Under the pieces are notes generated by a model. That model was not told where the DNA came from. It did not search any database and was given only the letters and a program-made list of their open reading frames with translations. This document shows positions 1 to 9,727 of a stretch of DNA of 64,000 nucleotides, one piece after another; the first letter of the stretch is position 1; every line of letters begins with the position of its first letter. Source of the DNA: Micromonospora echinospora (GTDB lineage: Bacteria; Actinomycetota; Actinomycetes; Mycobacteriales; Micromonosporaceae); contig NZ_LT607413.1 of the NCBI RefSeq assembly GCF_900091495.1, positions 5,471,001-5,535,000 on the forward strand. The letters run 5' to 3'. The translations under genes and the position numbers were made by a program.

Positions 1-2381
1 TAACCGGCGGCCAGCCCGGCACCGGCGAGGCACAGCTCACCGGGAAGTCCCACCGGCACCGGCCGCAGGTCGTCGTCGAGCAGGTAGGCGCGGGTGTTGG
101 GCAGCGGCCGGCCGATGGTCACCTCGTCCGGGTCGGCCGGGATGTCGGCCATGGTGGCGTAGATCGTCGCCTCGGTCGGGCCGTACCCGTTGACCAGCCG
201 GTCCACCCGGGCCCGCAGGTCCCGGGCCAGCGTCACCGGCAGCGCCTCGCCACCGGTGACCGCCACCAGCGGCTCGGGCGTCACCGCGTCCGGGGTCCCG
301 CCGAGTCCCGCCTCCAGCAGCACCCGCCACCCGGACGGGGTGGCCTGCACGTGGGTCACCCCGGCGTCGCGGACCAGCCGCAGCACCCCGGCCCCGTCGA
401 GCGCGCTCACCGCCGAGGCGACCACCACCCGGCCACCGGTGACCAGGGGCAGGAAGATCTCCACCCCGGAGATGTCGAACGACAACGAGGTCAGGTGCAG
501 CCAGCGGTGCTCCGGCCGGCTGTCCAGCGTGTCCCGCACCGCCAGCAGCAGGTTCGCCAGCGCGCCGTGCCGGACGGCGACCCCCTTCGGACGGCCGGTC
601 GAACCGGAGGTGTAGAGCACGTAGGCCAGGTCGTCGGCGGTCGGCGGGTCGGCCGGCGGCACGTCGTCGGCACCGGCGGGGGCGTCCAGGTCGACCCCGT
701 CGAGCACCAGCACCGGCCGGGCCGGGTCGAGCCGGGCGCCCGTGGCGGCGGTGGTCACCACCAGGGCCGGGGCGGCGTCGGCGAGGACCAGCTCCTGCCG
801 GGCCACCGGGTGACCGGGATCGACCGGCAGGTACGCCGCCCGACGGCGGAGCACCGCCAACAGCGTCACCACCGCCGACCAGGACCGGTCCAGGGCGACC
901 GCGACCAGGGTTCCCGGGCCGACCCCCCGGTCGCCCAGCAGCCCGGCCAGCCGGGCGCTGGCCGCGTCGAGCTGGGCGTAGGTCAGCGTCCGGTCGCCGT
1001 CGACCACGGCCACCGCGTCCGGATCGGTGCGGACCCGCTCGGCGACCAGCGCCGGCACGGTGGCGTCGAGCGGGTACGTCCGCCCGGTGTCGTTCCAGGA
1101 CCGCAGCACCCGGTCGCGTTCCCCGGCGGGCAGCAGCGGCAGCCCGGCCACCGGCTGCCCGGGGTCGGTGACGACGGCGGCGAGCATGGTCCGCAGGTGT
1201 CCGCCGATGCGGTCCACCGAGTCGGCGTCGATCGCCGCCGGGCTGTACTGCAAGCCCACGGTCAGCCCGGTCGGGGCGTCCACGATCTGCACGTGCAGCG
1301 CGTTGCGGGCCGCGCCGCCGAACAGCGTCCACTCGACGCGGCTCGACACGCCGGTGAAGGTCGGCTCCGCGCCGCGCCGCCGGTAGCCGACCGACACCGG
1401 GGTCAGCGCCGGTGCCGGCCGCAGCCCGGAGACCGCGTGGGCCAGCGGCACGTCCCGGAACCGGTACAGCTCGCGGAGCCGGGCCCGGACCGCGCGGACG
1501 TACCCGGCGACGTCGCCGGTGGCCGGGGCGACCCCGACCGGCAGCTCGTTGACGAAGAGCCCGACCTGGTCGGCCTGGGCGGCGGTCCGGGTGGAGAGCC
1601 CCACCCCGACCGGCACGTCCCGGTTGCCGTACCGGGCGAGCAGCGCGTGCACCACGGCGAGCAGCACCTCGAACCGGGTCACCCCGAGCGACCGGGCGGT
1701 CCGGTCGACGCCCTCGACCAGTTCGCCGGGGAGCCCCACCTCGACCGTCGCGCCCGGCTCGGCGGCGGTCGGCACTCGCCGCAGGCCGGGCAGGACCACG
1801 TCACCCGGGCCGGACCAGTGCCGCTCCCAGTACGCCCGGGCGTCCGGCAGTCGGGCCTCCACCCGCTCCCGCTCGGCGGTCGCGTGCGCCGGGTACCCGT
1901 CGTCGGTCGGCGCGAACTCGGCCGGCGTGCCGGTGAGCGCGGCGGCGTAGGCGGCGGCCAGGTCCCGGACCAGCACGTCCTTGCTCATCCCGTCGAAGAC
2001 CAGGTGGTGCGCGGTGACCAGCAGCAGGTGCGTCCCGTCCGCCCCGGTCAGCAGCGTGAACCGGGACAGCGGCCCGCTGGCCGGGTCGTAACGGCGGGCG
2101 ATCTCCTCGGCGGTCCGGTCGTCGGTCAGCTCGCCGAAGGTCACCGCCGGCCGTCCGTCGGCCGGGACGAGTCGCGGCGTGCCGTCGTGGTCGGCGACGA
2201 CCCGGGTCGCCAGGACCGGATGCCGCGCGGTCACCACCGCACACGCCTCGACCAGCGCCGACCGGTCCAGCTCGGCGCCGAACCGGACGCCGAGCGCCAT
2301 GTGGTACGCCGTGCCGGCCACCCCGGCCTGCTCGGTGAACCAGACGGCGTGCTGCGCGTATGTCGCCTCGGCGGTGCCCAC
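1..2381 (-). CDS. Non-ribosomal peptide synthetase, condensation-adenylation, cut by the left window edge
   Basis: The first 793 codons of an NRPS that runs off the left edge on the minus strand. I chose the GTG start at 2381 because GGGAG precedes it and the reading then begins directly with a condensation domain (TYAQHAVWFTEQ). The catalytic motif HHLVFDG lies near residue 125, so this C domain looks active. The adenylation domain carries the A3 loop YTSGSTGRPKG near residue 585, the A4 motif FDISGVEIF and the A5 motif NGYGPTEATIY, and it is cut at A7 (GELCLAGAGLAAG). Specificity-pocket residues read by eye are D-I-V-Q-V-G-G-I-Y. This vaguely recalls glycine-type codes, but I would not assign a substrate. 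It lies 26 bp downstream of the AMP-ligase gene and is probably the last visible gene of a three-gene operon. Any T domain or later modules lie outside the window. Confidence 0.9.
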   Translation of the reverse strand, partial: MGTAEATYAQHAVWFTEQAGVAGTAYHMALGVRFGAELDRSALVEACAVVTARHPVLATRVVADHDGTPRLVPADGRPAVTFGELTDDRTAEEIARRYDPASGPLSRFTLLTGADGTHLLLVTAHHLVFDGMSKDVLVRDLAAAYAAALTGTPAEFAPTDDGYPAHATAERERVEARLPDARAYWERHWSGPGDVVLPGLRRVPTAAEPGATVEVGLPGELVEGVDRTARSLGVTRFEVLLAVVHALLARYGNRDVPVGVGLSTRTAAQADQVGLFVNELPVGVAPATGDVAGYVRAVRARLRELYRFRDVPLAHAVSGLRPAPALTPVSVGYRRRGAEPTFTGVSSRVEWTLFGGAARNALHVQIVDAPTGLTVGLQYSPAAIDADSVDRIGGHLRTMLAAVVTDPGQPVAGLPLLPAGERDRVLRSWNDTGRTYPLDATVPALVAERVRTDPDAVAVVDGDRTLTYAQLDAASARLAGLLGDRGVGPGTLVAVALDRSWSAVVTLLAVLRRRAAYLPVDPGHPVARQELVLADAAPALVVTTAATGARLDPARPVLVLDGVDLDAPAGADDVPPADPPTADDLAYVLYTSGSTGRPKGVAVRHGALANLLLAVRDTLDSRPEHRWLHLTSLSFDISGVEIFLPLVTGGRVVVASAVSALDGAGVLRLVRDAGVTHVQATPSGWRVLLEAGLGGTPDAVTPEPLVAVTGGEALPVTLARDLRARVDRLVNGYGPTEATIYATMADIPADPDEVTIGRPLPNTRAYLLDDDLRPVPVGLPGELCLAGAGLAAG

Positions 2382-2407
2382 GTGCTCTCCCAACGATCTT
2401 CGGGTGG

Positions 2408-3922
2408 TCAGTTGTCGAACTGGCTGGTCAGGTGGCGCTTGAGAACCTTGCCGCCCGCGTTGCGGGGCAGCTCGTCGACCAGCAGCACCCGCGACGGCAG
2501 CTGGTAGTCGGCGAGCCGGTCGGCGAGGAAGCCGCGCAGCGCGGCCAGGGACAGCTCGTCCGGGGCCGTGCCGGGGCGGGGCACCAGCACGGCGGCCACC
2601 GCCGAGCCGAGCACCGGGTGCGGCACCCCCACCACGGCCGCCCCGGTGATCCCGGGGTGCTCGTGCAGGGCCGCCTCGACCTCCAGCGAGGAGATCTTGA
2701 ACGCGCCGGACTTGATGACGTCCTGGTGCCGGTCGGTGAGATACAGATAGCCGTCGGCGTCCAACCGGCCGACGTCGCCCATCCGCACCCACCCGTCCCG
2801 GAAGGTGGCCCGGTTGGCCGCCTCGTCGCGGTAGTAGGCCCGGGGATGCGGGGCCCGCAGCCACACGTCCCCGGTCGCCCCGACCGGCAGTGGATCCCCG
2901 TCGGGGCCGGCGATCATCAGCTGCCCGCCGACCGGGCGGCCCACCGCGTCCCGCCGTGCCGGGTCGTAGATCATCGTGGTCTGGGCCGGGGCCGCCTCGG
3001 TGGACGTGTAGTAGTTGACGATCGTGGCCGCCGGGAGGGCCGCCGCCAGCCGGGCCGCCACCGCCGGTGGCAGCGCCGCCGCGGTCGACCCGACCAGGTG
3101 TACGCCGGACAGGTCCCGGTCCCGCAGCGCCCCGGAGTCGAGCAGCTCGATCGCGACCGACGGCACCACGAACAGCGTCCCGACGCCGGCCGTCTCGATC
3201 ACCCGGGCGAACCGCAGCGGGGTGAACCGGGGCAGGGTGAGCGCGGTCGGCTTGGCGGTGAGCGCGTTGAACAGCATGGTCTGCCCGGCGTTCGTGCCGA
3301 TCGCGAAGGCGTGCAGGAACCGTTCGGAGTGGGCCAACGCCAGCCGCCGGACGTGGCTGGGCGCGCCCACGGTCAGGTTGGCGTGACTCGCTCCCACCCC
3401 CTTGGGCCGGCCGGTCGTCCCCGAGGTGTAGAGGATCTGGGCCAGGTCGGCCGGGCGGACCGTCGGCAGTTCCACCTCGTCGCCGCGCTCGGCGCGCAGC
3501 TCGGCCACGGTCCACACCGGCACGCCGGCCGGCGCCGGCGCGGCGGTGTCACCTCCGTGCACCAGCGCGCCCGCCGCGCAGTGGGTCAGCGCGTGGTCGA
3601 GCTGGCCGGCGGCGAGCCGGTCCGACAACGGCACCGCCACCGCGCCGGCCCGCAGCACCCCGCAGTACGCCACCGCGTACTCCGTCCAGCCGGCCGGGCC
3701 GAAGACCAGCCCGACCCGGTCGCCGGGGCGGATCCCACGGCGCAGCAGCGACCGGGCCACGGCGGTCGCGTCGGACTCCCACTCGGCGAAGGTCAACGCG
3801 GCCACCCCGTGCACCTCGACCGCCACCCGGTCGGGGTGCACGCCGTGACGCCAGGTCAGCAGCTCGGGCACGGTCCGGGCGGCCGGCGGGGCCGGCCGGC
3901 GGACGGGCGTCGCGGCGCTCAT
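2408..3922 (-). CDS. Stand-alone AMP-dependent acyl/aryl ligase
   Basis: A 504-residue member of the adenylate-forming superfamily. It would activate a carboxylic acid with ATP and pass it to CoA or a carrier protein. It shows the phosphate-binding loop [11 protein letters not shown] near residue 165, the hinge region YLTDRHQDVIKSGAFK, and the C-terminal catalytic-lysine motif GGKVLKR. The A5 motif reads YYTSTE instead of the usual YGxTE, which is a mild oddity. There is no carrier domain. The ATG start lies one base after the stop of the upstream NRPS-MFS gene (TGA-C-ATG), so the two are translationally coupled. It could prime one of the neighbouring NRPS proteins with an acyl starter. That is inference from position, and no substrate can be read from the sequence. 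Confidence 0.85.
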   Translation of the reverse strand: MSAATPVRRPAPPAARTVPELLTWRHGVHPDRVAVEVHGVAALTFAEWESDATAVARSLLRRGIRPGDRVGLVFGPAGWTEYAVAYCGVLRAGAVAVPLSDRLAAGQLDHALTHCAAGALVHGGDTAAPAPAGVPVWTVAELRAERGDEVELPTVRPADLAQILYTSGTTGRPKGVGASHANLTVGAPSHVRRLALAHSERFLHAFAIGTNAGQTMLFNALTAKPTALTLPRFTPLRFARVIETAGVGTLFVVPSVAIELLDSGALRDRDLSGVHLVGSTAAALPPAVAARLAAALPAATIVNYYTSTEAAPAQTTMIYDPARRDAVGRPVGGQLMIAGPDGDPLPVGATGDVWLRAPHPRAYYRDEAANRATFRDGWVRMGDVGRLDADGYLYLTDRHQDVIKSGAFKISSLEVEAALHEHPGITGAAVVGVPHPVLGSAVAAVLVPRPGTAPDELSLAALRGFLADRLADYQLPSRVLLVDELPRNAGGKVLKRHLTSQFDN

Positions 3923-3923
3923 G

Positions 3924-6900
3924 TCAGGCCGCCCTCCGTGCCGTCACGTCGCCGGTCGCGGTGCCGACCGGCGACGGCTGGACTCCGGCGGCACGCGCCT
4001 GTCGGGCCTCGATGCCGATCAGGTCGTCCGGCGGGGCGTCCGGCACCTCGTCGTCGAACCGGGCCAGCACCGGCGTGCGCAGCGACACCAGCGCGGTGAG
4101 CGCGATGCACCCGCCGAAGACCAGGTAGAGCAGGGCGATGCCCCGACCCGGCCCGACCCCGATCACCGCGCCGACGCTGCCGGCCAGCGCGCCACCGGGC
4201 ATCAGCAGCGGCTCCAGGGCCTGCGACGCGAACGGGGCGATCACCCCCCAGCCCAGCGGCATGGTGGACCAGGCCACCATCTGGTTGAGCGCGAACACCC
4301 GGCCGTGGAACCGGGGCGGCACCTTGGTCTGGATGATCGTGTTGTAGACGCCGTTGACGATGCCGAGCGCGAGGTAGACGCCGAACGCGCCGGCAGCGAC
4401 CGTGACCAGGCTGGGCCGCAGCCCGGTGACCAGGCAGGCCACCGCGATGCCGAGGGTGCCCAGCAGCACCGCCCGCATCCGCCGGCGGCGGGGGCCGCCC
4501 CAGACGAGCATCACCACGCCCCCGACGGCGGCGCCGACCCCGCCGGTCAGCGCCACCTTGGCCACCTCGGCCAGCTCGGCGAAGCCGAGCACCAGCGGGG
4601 AGAGCAGGTAGAGCACCGGGAACAGGAACAGGTTCAGCGCGGCGAAGAAGACCAGCATGGACCGGAACTCGCGGCGGCGCACCGAGTAGCGCAGGCCGCC
4701 GAGGATCTCCTCGCCGATGCCCTCCCGGCGTTGCAAGGCCAGCGTCCGGGGGAACCGGAGGAGCAGCAGCACCCCGATCGCGAACACGTACGACGCGACG
4801 TCGATGACCAGGATGCCGGCGAGGCCGACCGCCTCCAGCAGGGCCACCGCGATCAGCGGCACCAGGAACTGGGTGATGCCGGTGGCGGTCTGCGCCAGTC
4901 CGTTGGCGTGGCCGAGGAAGCGTTTCGGCACCAGTTGCGGTACGGCGGAGACGAACGCCAGCCGTTGGAACGACAGGGCCACCGAGAGCCAGCCCACCAG
5001 CACGTAGAAGTGCCAGACCTGGATGCGGTCGGTGAGCACCAGCGCGGCCAGCGCGGCGTTGGCCGCCCCGGCGGCGGTGCCGGCCAGCAGCAGCACCTTG
5101 CGTCGGCTGGTGCGGTCGATCAGCGCGCCGGCGATCGGGGCGACCAGCAGGCCGGGCACCAGCCCGAGCACCGCGAAGAGCGCGAACCGGGCCAGTGACC
5201 CGGTCTCCAGGTAGATCCAGAGGGGGATGGCGAAGTTGGTCAGCGCGGTTCCCGTACTGGACACGATCTGACCGGCCGCGACCAGGCCGAACCGGGCCAT
5301 GCTCGGCTGCGGGTCCCGGTCGGCGGTCCGGCGGCGACCACCGGGCCGCTCCGGCCGGTCCGGCGGCGCGGCCGGGCCGGGAGACGACGCCGGTTCGCGC
5401 CCGCGATCGGACACGGCGGCCAGCGTCCAGGGTGGATCCGACCCGTCCGGCACGGACGCCCCGGTCGCGTCGGCCGGGGGCGGACCGTCGACGCCGGCCG
5501 GGTCGGCGATCCGGTGGTGCACACCGGTGACGATCTCGGCCAGCTCCCCGGCCCGGTACTTGAGGAAGTAGTGCCCGCCCTCGTCGATCACCGCCAGCGC
5601 GGTCCGGTCGCTGAGGAAGTGCCACTCCCGGAACCGCTCCTCGTGGAACTCGGTGCCCCGGTCCCGGTCGCCGACCACCGAGATCACCGGCGCCCGAAGC
5701 GGGGTCACCCGCCGTTCCATCAGCTCGGTGAAGTACTCCTCGGAGACCTGGGCGTCGTGCCGCATCGCCCGGATCAGGAACGCCACCTCGTCCGGGTCCA
5801 ACGCGCCGATCGACGTGCCCTGGGCCTGCAACCAGGTGCGGTAGATCCGGTCGCTGCGGATCCGCTCGGACAGGCGCAGGCGCAGCAGCGGACCGAGCAG
5901 CCCGCCCACCGGCCGGGCGAAGGGGAACACCGCACCGAGGTAGACCGCGGTCAGCTCCCGGCCGGCCGCCTCCAGCCGCCGGGCCACCTCGACCGCGAGG
6001 GCCCCGCCGGGACCGCAGTGCCCGTAGAGCACCAGCGGACCCTCGACCCGGGCGAGGATCTCCGCGACCACGTCCCCGGCGACCTCGTCGATCGGGGCCG
6101 GGTCGTCGGCCAGGCCGATGTCGTGGCCGGGCATGGAGACCGACAGCAGCCGGTAGCCGGGCGGCAGGGCGTCCGCGAGCGGCTGGTACACCACCGCGCT
6201 GCCGCCGCCGTACGGGACGCAGACCAGGGTGGCGACCCGTTCGGCGACCGGCACCGGCGGGGTCAGTTCGTGCAGCAGGCCGACCGGCTCGGCGTCGGCC
6301 GTCGACACCCGGGCGGCGAGTTCGCGGACCGTCCGGTGGCGGAACAGGTCCATCACACTGACCCGGGGGGCGGCGCCTTCGGCGGCCGGCAGCTCCCGGC
6401 GCAGCCGGGCCACCACCTGGGTGGCCAGCAGCGAGTGCCCGCCGAGGTCGAAGAAGTCGTCGGTGGCCCCGACCTCCGCCAGCCCGAGCACCTCCCGCCA
6501 GATCCCGGCGACCAGGTTCTCCACCGGGCCGACCGGGGCGACCCGCTCGCCGGTCGGCGTCTCGACGGTCGGCTCGGGCAGCGCCCGGCGGTCCACCTTG
6601 CCGTGCTCCTGCAACGGCAGCTTCGCCAACCAGACGAACCGCTGCGGCACCATGTGGTCCGGCAGCCGGTCGGCGAGCGTGCGGCGCAGCTCGGTGGCCT
6701 CCGGGGTGTCCGCGCCGGGCACCGGCTCCAGGTAGGCCACCAGCCGGTCGTCGCGCAGCACCACCACCGCCTGGCGCACCGGCGGGCAGTCGCGCAGCGC
6801 GGCCTCCACCTCGCCCAACTCCACCCGGTAACCCCGGATCTTGACCTGGTGGTCGGTGCGCCCGAGGAACACCAACTGGCCGTCGGCCCGCCACCGGCCG

Positions 6901-9545
6901 AGGTCACCGGTGCGGTAGAGGCGGGCGCCGGGCGGCCCGAACGGGTCGGGCACGAACCGCTCGGCGGTCAGCCCAGGACGGTTGAGGTAGCCCCGGGCGA
7001 GCCGGTCCCCGCCGAGGTGGATCTCGCCGGGCACGCCGATCGGCACCGGACGCATCCGGTCGTCGAGCACGTGCACCCGGGCGTACGGCAGCGGCCGGCC
7101 GGTCGGCACCGGTCCGCTGTCGTCCCCGTCGGCGGCCACCTCGTGGGTGGCGATGCCGACCGTCGCCTCGGTCGGTCCGTAGTGGTTGAACACCCGGGCC
7201 GGGCCGGCGGCGGCCAGCGGCCGCACCCGCGCCAGGTCGGAGGCCTCGCCACCGAGGATCAGCGCCCGGGCCGGCAGCAGCTCGGCCGGTTCGGCGTCGG
7301 CGGTCAACGCCGCCAGGTGCGACGGGGTGATCTTCAGGTAGTCGATCCGGTGTTCCCGCAACTGTTCGGCGAGTTCCGCGCCGGTGCCGCGCCGGGGGAG
7401 CAGGTGCACCACCCCACCGGTGGCCAGGGCCAGGTAGAAGATGGTGACGCTGAAGTCGAACGACATCGACTGGAGCAGCGCGTAGCGGCCGGCCGGGACG
7501 ACGCCGAACCGGTCGGCCACCCCGTCGAGGTAGCGCAACACCTGCCGGTGCGCCACCGCCACCCCCTTCGGAGTGCCGGTGGACCCGGAGGTGTAGATGA
7601 CGTAGGCCAGGTTCCCGCCGTGGACGTCGGCGTCCGGCGCGGTCTCCGGGCAGCCGGCCACCTCCCCGGCGATCTCGTCGAGGCAGGCCGGGGCCGCCGG
7701 GACCGGGATCGCCGGGTCGGTCGGGGCGAGTCGGTCGCGCAGGTCGTCGCTGGTCAGCACCACCGTCGGCCGGGCGTCGGCGAGCATGGCGGCCAGCCGG
7801 TTCGGCGGCTGCTCCGGATCCAGGGGCAGGTACGCCCCGCCGGCCCGCAGCACGCCGAGCAGCGCCACGGCCAGCTCGGCGGACTGCTCCAGCAGCACGC
7901 CGACCAGCGCGTCCGGGCCGACGCCGCGGGAGCGCAGCCAGTGGGCCAGCCGGTTGGCCCGCCGGTCCAGGTCCCGGTAGGCCACCGCGTCCGGGCCGCA
8001 GATCACGGCCGGCGCGTCCGGGGTGGCCGCCACGTGCGGGGTCACCAGGTCGGCCAGGGTGGTGGCGGTGCCGGTCACCGCGACGGCGGGCGCTGCCGGC
8101 GCGTCCGGCGCGCTGAACGCCAGCACCCGGTCCCGCTCGCCGGCCTCCAGCAGGTCCAGGTCGACGATGGGCAGGTCCGGGCGGGCCACCGCCGCGCGGA
8201 GCAGGGTGGTGAACCGCTCGGCCAACCGGTCGACGGTGGCCGCGTCGAACAAGTCGGTGTTGTAGACGAACATCCCCCGCAGGCCGTCGTCGACCTCGCC
8301 GAGGTACAGCGACAGGTCGAACCGGGCGGCGTTGCCGTCGGCGCCGAAGCTCTCGGCGATCAGCCCGGCGGGCCACCGGCTTCCGCTGCCCCGGTCGTAG
8401 TTCTGGAGGGTGAACAGCACCTGGAACACCGGCGACCGGCTCACGTCCCGGGTCACGTTCAGTTCCTTGACCAGGCGCTCGAACGGCACCTCCTGGCGCG
8501 CCAGCGCCTTGACCACCCCGGTGCGGGTCCGGCGCAGCAGCGTCGCGAAGCTCGGCTCCTCGCCGGGGGAGTCGGCGGAGGCTCCGCTCGGCGAGAGGTC
8601 CGCGCGCATCGCCAGGGTGTTGACGAAGAGCCCGATCAGGCTCTCCAACTCGGGCACCACGCGGCCGGCCACCGGCGAGCCGATGGCGAAGTCCCGTTGG
8701 CCGCTGTGCCGGAACAGCAGCGCCTGGAGACCCGTGAGCAGCGTCATGTAGAGGGTGGCCCGCTGGCTACGGGCCAGCTCGCGCAGCCCGGTGGTGAGGT
8801 CGGCGTCGATCCGGAAGCGGTGGGTGGCCCCGGCGTACGTCTGTACGGCCGGGCGGGGCCGGTCGGTGGGCAGTTCCAGCGCCGGCACCCCGGCCAGCGC
8901 CGTGGTCCACCAGGCCAGCTCGGACCCGGCGTCCGGCCCGTCGACGCGGTGCCGCTGCCACGCCGCGTAGTCGACGTACGAGACGGTCGGCGGCGCGGGC
9001 ACCGGACCGCCGTCGCGCAGTGCGCCGTAGAGCGTGGCGATCTCGGTGAGCAGCAGGTCCAGCGACCAGCCGTCGCTGACGATGTGGTGCATGGCCAGGT
9101 GCAGCACGTTGTCGTCGTCGCCGAGCCGGATCACCAGCGCCCGCAGCAGGGGAGCGGTGGCCAGGTCGAACGGGGTGCGTGCGGACTCGGCCACCAGGGC
9201 ACGGGCGGTCGTCTCGTCGACCACGCCGGTGACGGTGACCGGCACCTGCACGGCGGGCACCACCTCGACCACCGGCTCGCCGAGCTCGTTCTCGGTGAAC
9301 CGCATCCGCAGGCTGTCGTGCCGTCCGGCGGTGGCGTCGATGGCGGCGGTCAGCAGGTCCGGATCGAGGGGACCGGTCAACCGCAGCGTCGCGTAGACGA
9401 GGTAGCCCGCCGTGCCGGGAGTCAGTTGTTCGGTGAACCAGATCCGCTCCTGGCCGAACGACAACGACGGGCTCGCCCCGACGGTGTCGGGAATCCCATT
9501 CGAGGAGGAACGGACAACCCGGGCCGGAAGGTCTACATTGGTCAC
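3924..9545 (-). CDS. NRPS-transporter fusion: C-A-T-TE followed by an MFS exporter domain
   Basis: A 1873-residue fusion protein. In order it has a condensation domain (FGQERIWFTEQ near residue 30, HHIVSDG near 152); an adenylation domain (about 480-985, YTSGSTGTPKG near 652, A4 FDFSVTIF, A5 NHYGPTEATVG); a carrier domain (DLGGHSLLATQ, near 1036); and a type II-like alpha/beta thioesterase (about 1100-1340). A proline/arginine-rich linker leads to a 12-helix major facilitator domain (about 1414-1830). The pocket residues read by eye, D-F-T-K-I-G-H-V-G, resemble Asp/Asn-type codes (tentative). The thioesterase nucleophile elbow reads GHCGPGG, so Cys1177 replaces the usual Ser; the partner His is in GGHYF. 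RefSeq-style annotations of NRPS/MFS fusions exist, so the fusion is a known architecture. It may couple product release to export at the membrane. The GTG start has AAGG about 10 nt upstream. Confidence 0.92.
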   Translation of the reverse strand: MTNVDLPARVVRSSSNGIPDTVGASPSLSFGQERIWFTEQLTPGTAGYLVYATLRLTGPLDPDLLTAAIDATAGRHDSLRMRFTENELGEPVVEVVPAVQVPVTVTGVVDETTARALVAESARTPFDLATAPLLRALVIRLGDDDNVLHLAMHHIVSDGWSLDLLLTEIATLYGALRDGGPVPAPPTVSYVDYAAWQRHRVDGPDAGSELAWWTTALAGVPALELPTDRPRPAVQTYAGATHRFRIDADLTTGLRELARSQRATLYMTLLTGLQALLFRHSGQRDFAIGSPVAGRVVPELESLIGLFVNTLAMRADLSPSGASADSPGEEPSFATLLRRTRTGVVKALARQEVPFERLVKELNVTRDVSRSPVFQVLFTLQNYDRGSGSRWPAGLIAESFGADGNAARFDLSLYLGEVDDGLRGMFVYNTDLFDAATVDRLAERFTTLLRAAVARPDLPIVDLDLLEAGERDRVLAFSAPDAPAAPAVAVTGTATTLADLVTPHVAATPDAPAVICGPDAVAYRDLDRRANRLAHWLRSRGVGPDALVGVLLEQSAELAVALLGVLRAGGAYLPLDPEQPPNRLAAMLADARPTVVLTSDDLRDRLAPTDPAIPVPAAPACLDEIAGEVAGCPETAPDADVHGGNLAYVIYTSGSTGTPKGVAVAHRQVLRYLDGVADRFGVVPAGRYALLQSMSFDFSVTIFYLALATGGVVHLLPRRGTGAELAEQLREHRIDYLKITPSHLAALTADAEPAELLPARALILGGEASDLARVRPLAAAGPARVFNHYGPTEATVGIATHEVAADGDDSGPVPTGRPLPYARVHVLDDRMRPVPIGVPGEIHLGGDRLARGYLNRPGLTAERFVPDPFGPPGARLYRTGDLGRWRADGQLVFLGRTDHQVKIRGYRVELGEVEAALRDCPPVRQAVVVLRDDRLVAYLEPVPGADTPEATELRRTLADRLPDHMVPQRFVWLAKLPLQEHGKVDRRALPEPTVETPTGERVAPVGPVENLVAGIWREVLGLAEVGATDDFFDLGGHSLLATQVVARLRRELPAAEGAAPRVSVMDLFRHRTVRELAARVSTADAEPVGLLHELTPPVPVAERVATLVCVPYGGGSAVVYQPLADALPPGYRLLSVSMPGHDIGLADDPAPIDEVAGDVVAEILARVEGPLVLYGHCGPGGALAVEVARRLEAAGRELTAVYLGAVFPFARPVGGLLGPLLRLRLSERIRSDRIYRTWLQAQGTSIGALDPDEVAFLIRAMRHDAQVSEEYFTELMERRVTPLRAPVISVVGDRDRGTEFHEERFREWHFLSDRTALAVIDEGGHYFLKYRAGELAEIVTGVHHRIADPAGVDGPPPADATGASVPDGSDPPWTLAAVSDRGREPASSPGPAAPPDRPERPGGRRRTADRDPQPSMARFGLVAAGQIVSSTGTALTNFAIPLWIYLETGSLARFALFAVLGLVPGLLVAPIAGALIDRTSRRKVLLLAGTAAGAANAALAALVLTDRIQVWHFYVLVGWLSVALSFQRLAFVSAVPQLVPKRFLGHANGLAQTATGITQFLVPLIAVALLEAVGLAGILVIDVASYVFAIGVLLLLRFPRTLALQRREGIGEEILGGLRYSVRRREFRSMLVFFAALNLFLFPVLYLLSPLVLGFAELAEVAKVALTGGVGAAVGGVVMLVWGGPRRRRMRAVLLGTLGIAVACLVTGLRPSLVTVAAGAFGVYLALGIVNGVYNTIIQTKVPPRFHGRVFALNQMVAWSTMPLGWGVIAPFASQALEPLLMPGGALAGSVGAVIGVGPGRGIALLYLVFGGCIALTALVSLRTPVLARFDDEVPDAPPDDLIGIEARQARAAGVQPSPVGTATGDVTARRAA

Positions 9546-9727
9546 GCGGCGAGGCCTTACGTCGATGGCGGGCGAGGCAAGCAGTGTGCCGAATGCAAAC
9601 GACGCATGTAATCAACTGAACGGCGCACAGACGGACGCCTGTCCGGCGTGGGAAAGAGCCCCTGACGTGCACTGTGGAAAGCCCGAACGAGCGATCCGGG
9701 TGACCGGGCGTCGTTTTACCGTCAGGA
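9546..9727. promoter_or_regulatory. Divergent intergenic region between the NRPS operon and the condensation-protein genes
   Basis: These 182 bp separate the GTG start of the minus-strand NRPS-MFS gene from the ATG of the plus-strand condensation protein, so promoters for both directions should lie here. It is clearly less GC-rich than its surroundings. I cannot pick out convincing -35/-10 boxes. The phased AGGGG repeats seen in the ansamycin half of the window are absent. Confidence 0.5.

Noticed and set aside
1..9545. Assigning amino-acid substrates to the two NRPS adenylation domains
   Set aside because: The pocket residues were read by eye (D-I-V-Q-V-G-G-I-Y and D-F-T-K-I-G-H-V-G). They only loosely resemble Gly-type and Asp/Asn-type codes, so no product is claimed.
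5514..9611. A long plus-strand open frame opposite the NRPS-MFS gene
   Set aside because: Low-complexity His/Arg/Gly/Gln composition with no motif; the minus strand carries clear NRPS domains.
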